From NCBI GenBank assembly GCA_043818215.1, contig JBDRGC010000125.1, positions 1 through 8,362 on the forward strand: a stretch of DNA of 8,362 nt, in the 5' to 3' direction. Source of the DNA: JBDRGC01 sp043818215. Lineage in GTDB: Bacteria > Chloroflexota > Anaerolineae > Anaerolineales > UBA11858. This document shows, piece by piece, positions 1 to 5,671 of the stretch (position 1 is its first letter; each line of letters starts with the position of its first letter). The notes below the pieces were generated by a model. That model made no database searches. It was not told the DNA's origin and saw only the letters and a list, made by a program, of their open reading frames with translations. The position numbers and the translations under genes are program-made.

Positions 1-37
1 ATTAATGTCACTTGAGTAACGATGTGGACAGTTTAGA

Positions 38-57
38 ACAAATGATTTATTATTTGT
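38..57. repeat. Short AT-rich inverted repeat
   Basis: ACAAAT (38-43) and ATTTGT (52-57) are perfect complements around an 8-base AT spacer. It lies just left of the first long hairpin. It could be a protein-binding palindrome or simply chance in AT-rich DNA. No convincing promoter boxes are visible beside it. Confidence 0.3.
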
Positions 58-58
58 A

Positions 59-118
59 GCTCTTTAGGAATTGCCGGGGTACCCTCATATATGGAGCTAC
101 CCCGGAGATTCCCAGAGC
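59..118. repeat. Long imperfect hairpin, copy 1
   Basis: The left arm (59-81, containing GGAATTGCCGGGGTA) pairs with the right arm (98-118, containing TACCCCGGAGATTCC). The uninterrupted core is CCGGGGTA/TACCCCGG, and the outer part is GCTCT/AGAGC. The apex carries CATATAT. It is clearly related to the hairpin at 313-378, which shares GGAATTGCC, GGTACCC and the CATATAT apex, so this is a repeat family rather than a single terminator. There is no U-tract on either side, which argues against intrinsic termination. Confidence 0.7.
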
Positions 119-121
119 CCC

Positions 122-304
122 CGAATTTCAAAGGATAGAGCGAATGGGTTGATTCGAATTCACACCATCCGCCCTTATGCGCTGTTATTTTTTTTCGGGG
201 TTGAAAATAACAACGAATTTCAAAGGATAGCGCGAATGGGATGTGTTCAATTCGCGGCATCCGTTTTTATTCTCTGTCATTTTTTTTAGGGTACATAATG
301 ACAA
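122..304. repeat. Two diverged tandem units of about 92 bp
   Basis: Unit A (122-213) and unit B (214-304) both begin CGAATTTCAAAGGATAG, and both contain GCGAATGGG, an ATTCG segment, CATCCG and a T8 run. A degenerate third start (CGACTTTCGG) follows at 305. Each unit ends in an inverted repeat: TGTTATTTT/AAAATAACA (183-191/204-212) in A and TGTCATT/AATGACA (275-281/297-303) in B. Between the units the T186-A209 pair becomes C278-G300, a compensatory change. Unit B also has CGCGAAT/ATTCGCG (231-237/250-256). I see no open reading frame with a credible start here. Function is unknown; it may be a structured RNA or a repeat element. Confidence 0.65.
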
Positions 305-312
305 CGACTTTC

Positions 313-378
313 GGTTCTGTTGGAATTGCCGAGGTACCCCCCATATATAGGGAATACCCCGGCAATTCCAACAGAGCC
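313..378. repeat. Long near-perfect hairpin, copy 2
   Basis: The left arm 313-336 and right arm 355-378 pair over 24 positions with one mismatch (A332/C359) and one G-T wobble (T315/G376). Three more G-C pairs (339-341 with 350-352) follow two further mismatches. The loop is CATATATA. It ends 10 bases before the AGGAG ribosome-binding site of the gene at 400, so if transcribed it forms a stable leader hairpin. It lacks a following U-tract. It may be a mobile palindromic repeat, a processing site, or a terminator for something to the left. Confidence 0.75.
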
Positions 379-399
379 AAGATTTATTAGGAGAACGTC

Positions 400-1194
400 A
401 TGAAAGTACTCGATTATTCATCTATCCCTTTTGCAGGCGGTAAACTATCATTTGGAGATCGTATCAAAGGGACATTGCACTTTGGATTTTCTTGGGTGGC
501 CGAAATGAAATCTCAGGAGGTTATTGTTGGGTACTTAAGCCGGGTTCTTGACAACAAGTTTACGCTGTTGCGCAATATCACGATCCTGGATGCCAACGTT
601 CCTGTCCCGCTGATTTTGATCGGACCTCACGGTGTTACCGTCATGTACAATAGTGCTATCAAAGGGATTTATCGCGCCAAGGGAGAGACCTGGGACGTGA
701 TGGACAACCGCACCCGACGTTTCGAACCCGTTCAGCCAAATCTGGTGATGCGTACAACCCTGATGTCTCGGGCGGTCAGAACATTTTTGAGCCGTATTGG
801 ATTCGCTGTGGAACCCGAGGGAGTGCTAGCTCTCACAAATATTAGCGCTCATGTAGATACGCTCCGTCCAGCGGTGCGAGTGTTGCTTGTCGACGCGCTG
901 GAACGTTTCGGGGCCCGGCTGATGCAGGCGCAGCCAATCTACAAAATTGAAGAAGTCCGGGCTATTGTGAATGCCATCACAACATCTTTCGAAGCGGAAG
1001 ACGAAGTTGAGAAAGATGTCGCCAGCACACCGGTTGTTTCCCAACCCACGGAATCCAAACTGGACAAGGCCTTAGATCCGATCCAAAAGAAAATGAATTT
1101 CAAACGCCGTCAATGGCTTCTTTTGGGAAGCATAGTCGCGGCCGAAGTCATAATTTTACTGATCTTCCTGATTGTAATTATGCTAACCTCGTGA
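400..1194 (+). CDS. NERD-like, probably non-catalytic protein with C-terminal membrane anchor
   Basis: A 264-residue protein whose ATG follows a strong AGGAGA site (390-395). Residues ~38-100 resemble the NERD (nuclease-related) domain: a helix with a conserved Glu (SQEVIVGYLSRVL), a strand like the family's Y-x-L-x-N-V strand (FTLLRNITIL), then PLILIGPHGVTVMY and a KG-x-Y near a Trp. In active NERD domains this strand pair carries a D and an E-x-K. Here those positions read PLILIG and MYN, so nuclease activity looks lost. The middle (105-195) is helical and unassigned. Residues 200-230 are charged and probably flexible. Residues 239-262 form one hydrophobic helix preceded by KRRQ, implying a cytoplasmic body and a tail anchor. 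The gene stands alone behind a long hairpin. The family call is by pattern only; the membrane anchor is much surer. Confidence 0.6.
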   Translation: MKVLDYSSIPFAGGKLSFGDRIKGTLHFGFSWVAEMKSQEVIVGYLSRVLDNKFTLLRNITILDANVPVPLILIGPHGVTVMYNSAIKGIYRAKGETWDVMDNRTRRFEPVQPNLVMRTTLMSRAVRTFLSRIGFAVEPEGVLALTNISAHVDTLRPAVRVLLVDALERFGARLMQAQPIYKIEEVRAIVNAITTSFEAEDEVEKDVASTPVVSQPTESKLDKALDPIQKKMNFKRRQWLLLGSIVAAEVIILLIFLIVIMLTS

Positions 1195-1235
1195 TAGGGA
1201 TCAGGCATCAGATAAGGGATATCCTGTCATCCAAT

Positions 1236-1355
1236 CACCGACCGCCGACTGCCGACCACCCAACCGCCCGACCGCCAGCCACCGACCGACGACCACGGAC
1301 TGCCGACCACCGACTGCCTACCGCCGACTGCCTACCGCCGACTGCTGACTGCTGA
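1236..1355. repeat. Heptamer array, GCCGACT type
   Basis: About 17 diverged 7-base units of the form GCCGACY or GCCTACC follow each other without unique spacers. The array begins 42 bases after the stop of the NERD-like gene. A heptamer cycles through all three frames every 21 bases and has no stops in one direction, so it produces a spurious peptide of the PTAD type. Similar but differently worded heptamers occur at 3123-3170 and 3184-3336. Confidence 0.8.
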
Positions 1356-1397
1356 ACAACAAACCAATAGCACGGATTAACGGAATTTTCGGATACC

Positions 1398-1412
1398 TAT
1401 CCCTTTGGGATA
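1398..1412. repeat. Small perfect hairpin
   Basis: TATCCC (1398-1403) and GGGATA (1407-1412) pair around TTT. It lies in the unexplained stretch 1356-1419, which has no gene. There is no U-tract, so it is not a clear terminator. Confidence 0.35.
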
Positions 1413-1419
1413 ACAACTA

Positions 1420-1675
1420 AGGAACGAGAATTAAATAACTTGCGCGTTTGTATCCTAACGCGAGCGCTGGTTGAGTAGCGCAGGCACACGTTTTTAGTGC
1501 CGGAGCGTACACCTGCACCGAACGCAGGTACGGTGTCGAAACCCAGCGGATTAAGGCAAATTAGCTCATTTTCGCGCCCCGCTTGGTTTCGATACGGCTC
1601 TCCGTCCCTCCGAGCCTACTCAACCGGCGCTACACTCAAATTTGGAAATGGGCAAGTTATTTGATCACCGTTCCT
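1420..1675. repeat. Inverted pair of diverged repeat copies (MITE-like palindrome)
   Basis: The ends match as terminal inverted repeats: 1420-1443 starts AGGAACG and ends AAATAACTTGC, and the reverse complement of 1652-1675 has the same two blocks (20 of 24 positions). Moving inward, each side carries GGTTGAGTAG followed by a TCGAAACC block: 1469-1478 with 1535-1542 on the left, and, in reverse orientation, CTACTCAACC with GGTTTCGA on the right. So two copies of one repeat of roughly 120 bp meet head to head near 1563. Each copy also folds by itself: CGCTGG/CCAGCG at 1465-1548 and GCGCC/GGCGC at 1574-1630. AACTA occurs at both outer edges (1415-1419, 1677-1681) as a possible target duplication, but the right flank is rich in similar words. 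Confidence 0.7.
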
Positions 1676-1680
1676 AAACT

Positions 1681-1754
1681 AACCGACCCAACTAATCCAA
1701 CCAACTCAACCAATCCATCCAACCAATGAACTAACCCAACCGACCCAACCAACT
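1681..1754. repeat. CCAA-rich low-complexity tract
   Basis: Irregular repeats of CCAACC, ACCGACCC, AACTAA and CCATCC run up to the start codon of the next gene. The strand has almost no G, so no Shine-Dalgarno sequence can be found for the GTG at 1757. Confidence 0.7.
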
Positions 1755-1756
1755 CT

Positions 1757-2488
1757 GTGACACCACCATTCCTTTCCATCATCATCCCCGCACATAACGA
1801 AGAACGCCGCCTGCCCGGTACACTGGAGCAGGTGTTTAACTTTTTGCAGACGCAATCCTACACCGCTGAAGTGCTGGTCGTTGAAAATGGCAGTCAGGAT
1901 AACACCCTTAAAGTCGCTCAAGATTTTGCTGCGGATTGCTCCCCGTGCCGCATTTTGCAAGCGGATGGACGCGGCAAAGGCCTGGCTGTGCGTCAGGGCA
2001 TGATTGCCTCTCGCGGCCAATATCGCTTCATGTGCGATGCTGACCTCTCCATGCCCATTGCCGAAGTCAACCGCTTTCTTCCGCCAGCCCGCAACGATTT
2101 CGACATTGCCATCGCCTCCCGCGAGGCCCCTGGCTCCATCCGCTACCACGAACCCGCCTACCGGCATTGGGGCGGGCGCGGCATCAACCTCATCATCCGC
2201 ACCCTGGCCCTCCCCGGACTGCACGACACCCAATGCGGCTTCAAATGCTTCCGCGCTCCCATAGCCGAAGACCTTTTTACTCATCAAACTCTCACCAACT
2301 GGTCTTTCGATATCGAACTGCTATACATCGCCCGCCGGCGCGGCTTCCGCATCGTCGAAGTACCCATACCGTGGTACTACAGCCCCGAGACCAAGATCAA
2401 CCCCATTCGAGACGCGCTGCAAATGATGCGCGATATCATCACCATTCGCCGCAACGCCCGCCGAGGCCTGTATGACCTCCAGACTTGA
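1757..2488 (+). CDS. GT2 glycosyltransferase, polyprenyl/dolichyl-phosphate sugar synthase type
   Basis: A 243-residue GT-A fold enzyme, expected to move a nucleotide-sugar glycosyl group onto a polyprenyl phosphate at the membrane's inner face for cell-surface glycans. Seen: LSIIIPAHNEERRL at 6-19 (nucleotide-binding strand), VVENGSQDNT at 41-50, GRGKGLAVRQG at 71-81, the metal-binding DAD at 94-96 (DADLSMP), DTQCGFK at 157-163 and WSFDIELL at 182-189. This order is typical of the Alg5/DPG-synthase branch of GT2. There is no C-terminal membrane segment. The GTG start is the first possible one after an in-frame TGA at 1727, and it precedes the first conserved strand by only five codons. No ribosome-binding site is visible because a CCAA-rich repeat sits directly upstream; leaderless or weak initiation is inferred. 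The sugar and acceptor cannot be read from sequence. Confidence 0.88.
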   Translation: MTPPFLSIIIPAHNEERRLPGTLEQVFNFLQTQSYTAEVLVVENGSQDNTLKVAQDFAADCSPCRILQADGRGKGLAVRQGMIASRGQYRFMCDADLSMPIAEVNRFLPPARNDFDIAIASREAPGSIRYHEPAYRHWGGRGINLIIRTLALPGLHDTQCGFKCFRAPIAEDLFTHQTLTNWSFDIELLYIARRRGFRIVEVPIPWYYSPETKINPIRDALQMMRDIITIRRNARRGLYDLQT

Positions 2489-3134
2489 CCCCTCTCTGAT
2501 TCCTCCGGCCCCCAATCTCGATTTCGAGAACCTTCTCTGGGAGGCCGGAATCCAACGCATTGCCGGAATTGACGAAGCGGGACGCGGTGCGCTGGCGGGG
2601 CCGGTGGCCGCCTCAGCCGTGATCCTGTTCCCCCGCGTGAACACCCTGCGGGATTTGAGGGGGGTGCGTGACTCAAAAGAGATGACCCCAGCCCAAAGGG
2701 AATCTTGGGCCAGCCGCATCCCGGAGATAGCCCTGGCCTGTGGAGTTGGGTTTGCCACCCCGGTCGAGATCGACGCCCTCGGAATCGTCCCCGCCACCCG
2801 TCTGGCAGCCAGCCGTGCCCTGCAATCCCTCGCCGTGCAGCCCAGTCATCTGCTGCTAGATTATCTGTTCTTGCCCGATAACCCCCTCCCGCAGACGGTG
2901 CTGATCAAAGGGGATGCCCGTTCGTTGAGCATCGCGTCAGCCTCCATTTTAGCCAAGACGGCCCGAGATGCGCTGATGCGTACACTTGACGGTCAATGCC
3001 CCGGCTACGGGTTCGCGGCCCACAAAGGCTACGGCACCGCCGCCCACCGCCAGGCCATCACCCGACTCGGCCCCTCACCGGTGCATAGAATGAGTTTTGC
3101 TCCGATGCGTTTCGGCGTGGAGGGCAGAGGGTAG
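2472..3134 (+). CDS. rnhB: Ribonuclease HII
   Basis: A 220-residue enzyme that cuts the RNA strand of RNA-DNA hybrids and single ribonucleotides in DNA, acting in the cytoplasm in ribonucleotide repair. Seen: GIDEAGRGALAGPV (32-45) with the acidic pair D34/E35 and the GRG motif, DSK at 67-69, D130 in LLLDYL, D148 in KGDARS, then SIASASILAKTARD (153-166) and the GYGFAAHKGYGT segment near the C-terminus. All four expected acidic residues are present and the length is normal. The ATG overlaps the last 17 bases of the glycosyltransferase gene and has a GAGG at 2463-2466, suggesting translational coupling. The TAG stop lies inside a GTAGAGG heptamer array, so the last residues (VEGRG) may be repeat-encoded rather than ancestral. 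Confidence 0.95.
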   Translation: MTSRLDPSLIPPAPNLDFENLLWEAGIQRIAGIDEAGRGALAGPVAASAVILFPRVNTLRDLRGVRDSKEMTPAQRESWASRIPEIALACGVGFATPVEIDALGIVPATRLAASRALQSLAVQPSHLLLDYLFLPDNPLPQTVLIKGDARSLSIASASILAKTARDALMRTLDGQCPGYGFAAHKGYGTAAHRQAITRLGPSPVHRMSFAPMRFGVEGRG

Positions 3135-3170
3135 AGAGTAGAGAGTAGAGGGTAGAGGGTAGAGGGTTAG
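3123..3170. repeat. Heptamer array, GTAGAGG type
   Basis: About six units of GTAGAGG/GTAGAGA follow one another, starting inside the last codons of rnhB and supplying its TAG stop (3132-3134). The unit differs from the array immediately to the right. Confidence 0.85.
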
Positions 3171-3183
3171 AACGCATAACTTG

Positions 3184-3336
3184 CTACTCGCCACTCGCCA
3201 CTCGCCACTCGCCACTCGCTACTTACTTGCCACTTGCCACCTGCCACCTGCCACCTGCCACTCGCCACCTGCCACTCGCCACCTGCCACTCGCCACCTGC
3301 CACTCACCACCTGCCACTCGCCACTCGCCACTCGCA
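3184..3336. repeat. Heptamer array, CCACTCG/CCACCTG type
   Basis: Roughly 21 contiguous 7-base units alternate between CCACTCG and CCACCTG or CCACTTG. There are no spacers of unique sequence, so this is not CRISPR. It ends 11 bases before the Shine-Dalgarno site of the S9 peptidase gene. In the peptidase frame it is open for translation, which makes an artificial N-terminal extension (LATCHLPPATRH type) possible from an ATG at 3227. Confidence 0.9.
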
Positions 3337-3347
3337 AACATTCCCAC

Positions 3348-3353
3348 AGGAGA
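3348..3353 (+). promoter_or_regulatory. Ribosome-binding site that fixes the S9 peptidase start
   Basis: AGGAGA stands 5 bases before ATG at 3359. The alternative upstream ATG at 3227 has only heptamer repeat in front of it. This decides for 3359. Confidence 0.85.
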
Positions 3354-3358
3354 CCCCC

Positions 3359-5293
3359 ATGAGTAAACAGACAAAACAATTCGGCCTCTGGCCCAGCCCT
3401 ATCACACCCATCAGCCTGGCGCGCGGCATCAACTTTAGCGACGTGGCCTGGGATCACGACGGCAGCTTGGTCTGGCACGAGCGCCGCTCCGACCGGGGCG
3501 TGATGGTGGTCCAGCCCTCCGATGGGCAGGCCGCCCGCGATCTCAACAGTGACTACAATGTGCGCGCTGGAGTTGGCTACGGGGGCGGTGATTTCGCCAT
3601 CGGACACGGATATGTGTACTTCGTGGAAGCCGAGTCGGGGCGCATTTACCGCCAGCCCACCCACACGGAGACGGCACGGCCCATCACCCCAGCCTTCGGG
3701 TCCGCGGCCTCCCCCGTCATCTCGCCCGATGGACGCCATCTGCTATTTGTCCACACCTACGAGCGCAAAGACGTCATCGGCATTGTGGATGTTGAAGGGA
3801 AGTCCTGGCCTCGCAAAATAATTTCGGGGGATGATTTCTATATGCAGCCTTGCTGGCACCCCGACGGGCAGCGCATCGCCTGGATTGCCTGGAATCACCC
3901 CCAAATGCCGTGGGATGGCACCAGGTTACACATTGCCAGACTCTCGCAGGTTTCAGAATCTGAGGCAGGTTTACCCGCCCTGGGCGAAGTGACCACCATT
4001 GCTGGCGACGAGAACACATCCATCTTTCAGCCCCAATTCTCGCCCGATGGGCGCTATCTGGCATACATTTCCGATGAGAGCGGCTGGTGGCATCTCTACG
4101 TTTACGATTTAGAGAGCGGCGAGCACAAGGTGTTGACGGGAGGGGAGGCCGAACACGCTGTCCCAGCCTGGGTGCAGGGGGTGCGCACTTATGGTTTCAG
4201 TCCCGATGGCAAGAGCATCTTTTTCTTGCGTAACCAGGACGGCTTCATTGGACTGTGGCAGGTGGATGTGGCAACCAAGCTCCAGACCCGTATCCGCATT
4301 GGAGCCGAATACACCTGGTTGACACAGGTGGCCGTTGCGCCCGCTGAAGACCTGCCCCCCACAGGGGACGCGGCTGCGGCAGAGGGACGCGTGGCCCTGA
4401 TTGCCTCCGGCGCCCGCGTCCCCAGCCGGGTGATCACTTACGGTATTGCCGGTGGCGCCCGCGTTTTGCGGCGGTCTCTGCCCGAAGATTTACCTCCCAA
4501 AACTTATGCCCTGTCCCAATCCATAACCTGGGAGGGGATGGACGGCGACGAGGTATATGGCATCTTCTACGCTCCCCAAAGCAAGGCCTACGAGGGGATT
4601 GGCAAACCGCCCCTGATGGTGTTGGTCCACGGTGGGCCAACCGGCCAGCGGGGGGCGAATTTCGACAGCCAGGCGCAGTTCTTCGCCAGCCGCGGTTGGG
4701 GGGTACTGCAAGTCAACTATCGGGGCAGCACAGGCTACGGGCGCGCCTACCGTGACATGCTCAAGGGCAACTGGGGTATTTACGACGTGCAAGACTCGGT
4801 CAGCGGGGCGCAATATCTGGTTGATGATGGGCAGGTGGACGGCGGCAAACTGGTCATCATGGGCGGCAGTGCGGGAGGCTTTACCGTGCTCAAGGCTTTG
4901 GAAGATCATCCCGGCTTTTTCAAGGCGGGGGTTGATCTTTTTGGGATCGCGAACCATTTAACTTTGGTGGCTGACACCCATAAATTCGAGGAGCGTTATT
5001 CCGATTCGTTGTTAGGCTCTCTCCCTGATGCCGCCGGGTTGTACCGGGAGCGCTCCCCCATCTTCTTCGCCGATAAAATTCAGGATCCCATTGCAGTTTT
5101 TCAGGGCGAGGATGACAAAGTTGTACCACGTGATCAATCCGATGAAATTGTGGCCGCCCTGCAGCGCAACGGCGTGCCCCACGAGTATCACCTCTACCCC
5201 GGCGAGGGCCACGGCTTTCGCAAGACGGAAACGATCGAGAAGTTTTACACCTCGCTGGAAAAGTTTTTGAGGCAGTATGTGATTTTTGCGTAG
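3359..5293 (+). CDS. S9 (prolyl oligopeptidase) family serine peptidase
   Basis: A 644-residue two-domain peptidase of the acylaminoacyl-peptidase/dipeptidyl-peptidase type. Residues ~1-385 form a beta-propeller with PD40-like repeats (ISPDGRHLLFV, FSPDGRYLAYISDESG, FSPDGKSIFFL). Residues ~400-644 form the alpha/beta hydrolase: HGGP at 424 (oxyanion region), YRGSTGYGR, the nucleophile Ser504 in GGSAGG, Asp585 in GEDDKVVP and His618 in GEGHGF. The whole triad is present. No signal peptide is seen, so it is probably cytoplasmic and acts on short peptides; substrate is unknown. The start at 3359 is chosen for the AGGAGA site and to avoid the heptamer-encoded extension. The TAG stop forms the first three bases of a 26-bp palindrome. 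The tail of a second S9 gene follows downstream, so this was once probably one of a tandem pair. Confidence 0.95.
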   Translation: MSKQTKQFGLWPSPITPISLARGINFSDVAWDHDGSLVWHERRSDRGVMVVQPSDGQAARDLNSDYNVRAGVGYGGGDFAIGHGYVYFVEAESGRIYRQPTHTETARPITPAFGSAASPVISPDGRHLLFVHTYERKDVIGIVDVEGKSWPRKIISGDDFYMQPCWHPDGQRIAWIAWNHPQMPWDGTRLHIARLSQVSESEAGLPALGEVTTIAGDENTSIFQPQFSPDGRYLAYISDESGWWHLYVYDLESGEHKVLTGGEAEHAVPAWVQGVRTYGFSPDGKSIFFLRNQDGFIGLWQVDVATKLQTRIRIGAEYTWLTQVAVAPAEDLPPTGDAAAAEGRVALIASGARVPSRVITYGIAGGARVLRRSLPEDLPPKTYALSQSITWEGMDGDEVYGIFYAPQSKAYEGIGKPPLMVLVHGGPTGQRGANFDSQAQFFASRGWGVLQVNYRGSTGYGRAYRDMLKGNWGIYDVQDSVSGAQYLVDDGQVDGGKLVIMGGSAGGFTVLKALEDHPGFFKAGVDLFGIANHLTLVADTHKFEERYSDSLLGSLPDAAGLYRERSPIFFADKIQDPIAVFQGEDDKVVPRDQSDEIVAALQRNGVPHEYHLYPGEGHGFRKTETIEKFYTSLEKFLRQYVIFA

Positions 5294-5316
5294 GACGATT
5301 TTCCAAAATCGTCCTA
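5291..5316. repeat. Perfect 26-bp palindrome overlapping the S9 stop codon
   Basis: TAGGACGATTTT (5291-5302) and AAAATCGTCCTA (5305-5316) are perfect complements around CC. Such short perfect palindromes behave like REP/dispersed elements; I believe this word recurs in related genomes but cannot verify that here. No U-tract follows, so intrinsic termination is doubtful, though the stem could protect the mRNA 3' end. Confidence 0.85.
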
Positions 5317-5321
5317 CATGC

Positions 5322-5387
5322 CACGGCTCACGCAAAACCGAGACCATCGAGAAATTTTACACCTCGCTGGAGAATTTCATCCGGGCT
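5322..5387 (+). pseudogene. 3' remnant of a second S9 peptidase gene
   Basis: The frame starting at 5322 reads HGSRKTETIEKFYTSLENF, matching the S9 protein's HGFRKTETIEKFYTSLEKF from His618 onward. Over the 22 codons, eight differ silently (for example AAG/AAA, ACG/ACC, GAA/GAG) and four change the residue. This pattern means the remnant comes from a paralogue long maintained as protein, not from a recent copy of its neighbour. Everything upstream of the catalytic His is missing; the junction falls at the 26-bp palindrome. The frame continues past 5387 without homology. Confidence 0.85.
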
Positions 5388-5407
5388 AAAGCTCACTATA
5401 GACTTTC

Positions 5408-5668
5408 AGAAAATGATTTTGACTCAGCTTGTCATTCCCAAAGGGACAAGTGTGCGAAGCAGCTTTACCGCTGACACTTGCACCGCATATCATCCCATTA
5501 TGGGGACTGCGTTTGGTGCAGTGCAGGTGAGCAATCTCATCCTTGGCGAGAAGGAGATTGCTTCACCGAAAAGCGTCCGTTCGCAATACCAACGGGTATC
5601 CCTAGACACCGGGACAGGTGTACCCTTGCGGTATGACATCTGGTTAAGCGGAGTCAAAAACATTATCT
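5408..5668. repeat. Terminal-inverted-repeat element full of hairpins (MITE or structured RNA)
   Basis: The ends 5408-5425 (AGAAAATGATTTTGACTC) and 5651-5668 (GAGTCAAAAACATTATCT) pair at 16 of 18 positions. Inside lie: CAAGTGT..CAGC/GCTGACACTTG (5447-5480); TGCACC-GCA with TGC and GGTGCA around CCCAT/ATGGG (5479-5520); GGTGAGCAATCTC with GAGATTGC-T-TCACC (5526-5567); and ATACC/GGTAT enclosing GGGTA..ACACC/GGTGTACCC (5586-5634). An alternative CTTGTC..CCC/GGGACAAG (5429-5450) overlaps the first. A long open frame crosses it, but that is expected in 260 bases and shows no domain. It separates two truncated genes, as an inserted element would. It could be a non-autonomous transposable element, a HEARO/omega-RNA-like or other structured RNA, or both. 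Strand is not determined. Confidence 0.65.
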
Positions 5669-5671
5669 TAA

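Noticed and set aside
1113..1355. Small gene ending in PTAD repeats
   Set aside because: First half is out of frame within the NERD-like gene and the second half is heptamer translation.
1706..2287. Minus-strand gene of 193 codons
   Set aside because: It is the antisense of the well-supported glycosyltransferase and ends in the CCAA-rich repeat.
3184..3336. CRISPR array
   Set aside because: Units are 7 bases and contiguous, with no spacers and no cas genes nearby.
3227..3358. Longer N-terminus for the S9 peptidase
   Set aside because: The extension is pure heptamer translation with no ribosome-binding site; AGGAGA before ATG 3359 is decisive.
5291..5316. Intrinsic terminator of the S9 gene
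   Set aside because: The stem is perfect but no U-tract follows on the plus strand.
5408..5668. Group II intron
   Set aside because: No domain V-like sequence, no maturase and no clean flanking exons; kept only as an item for an Rfam search.
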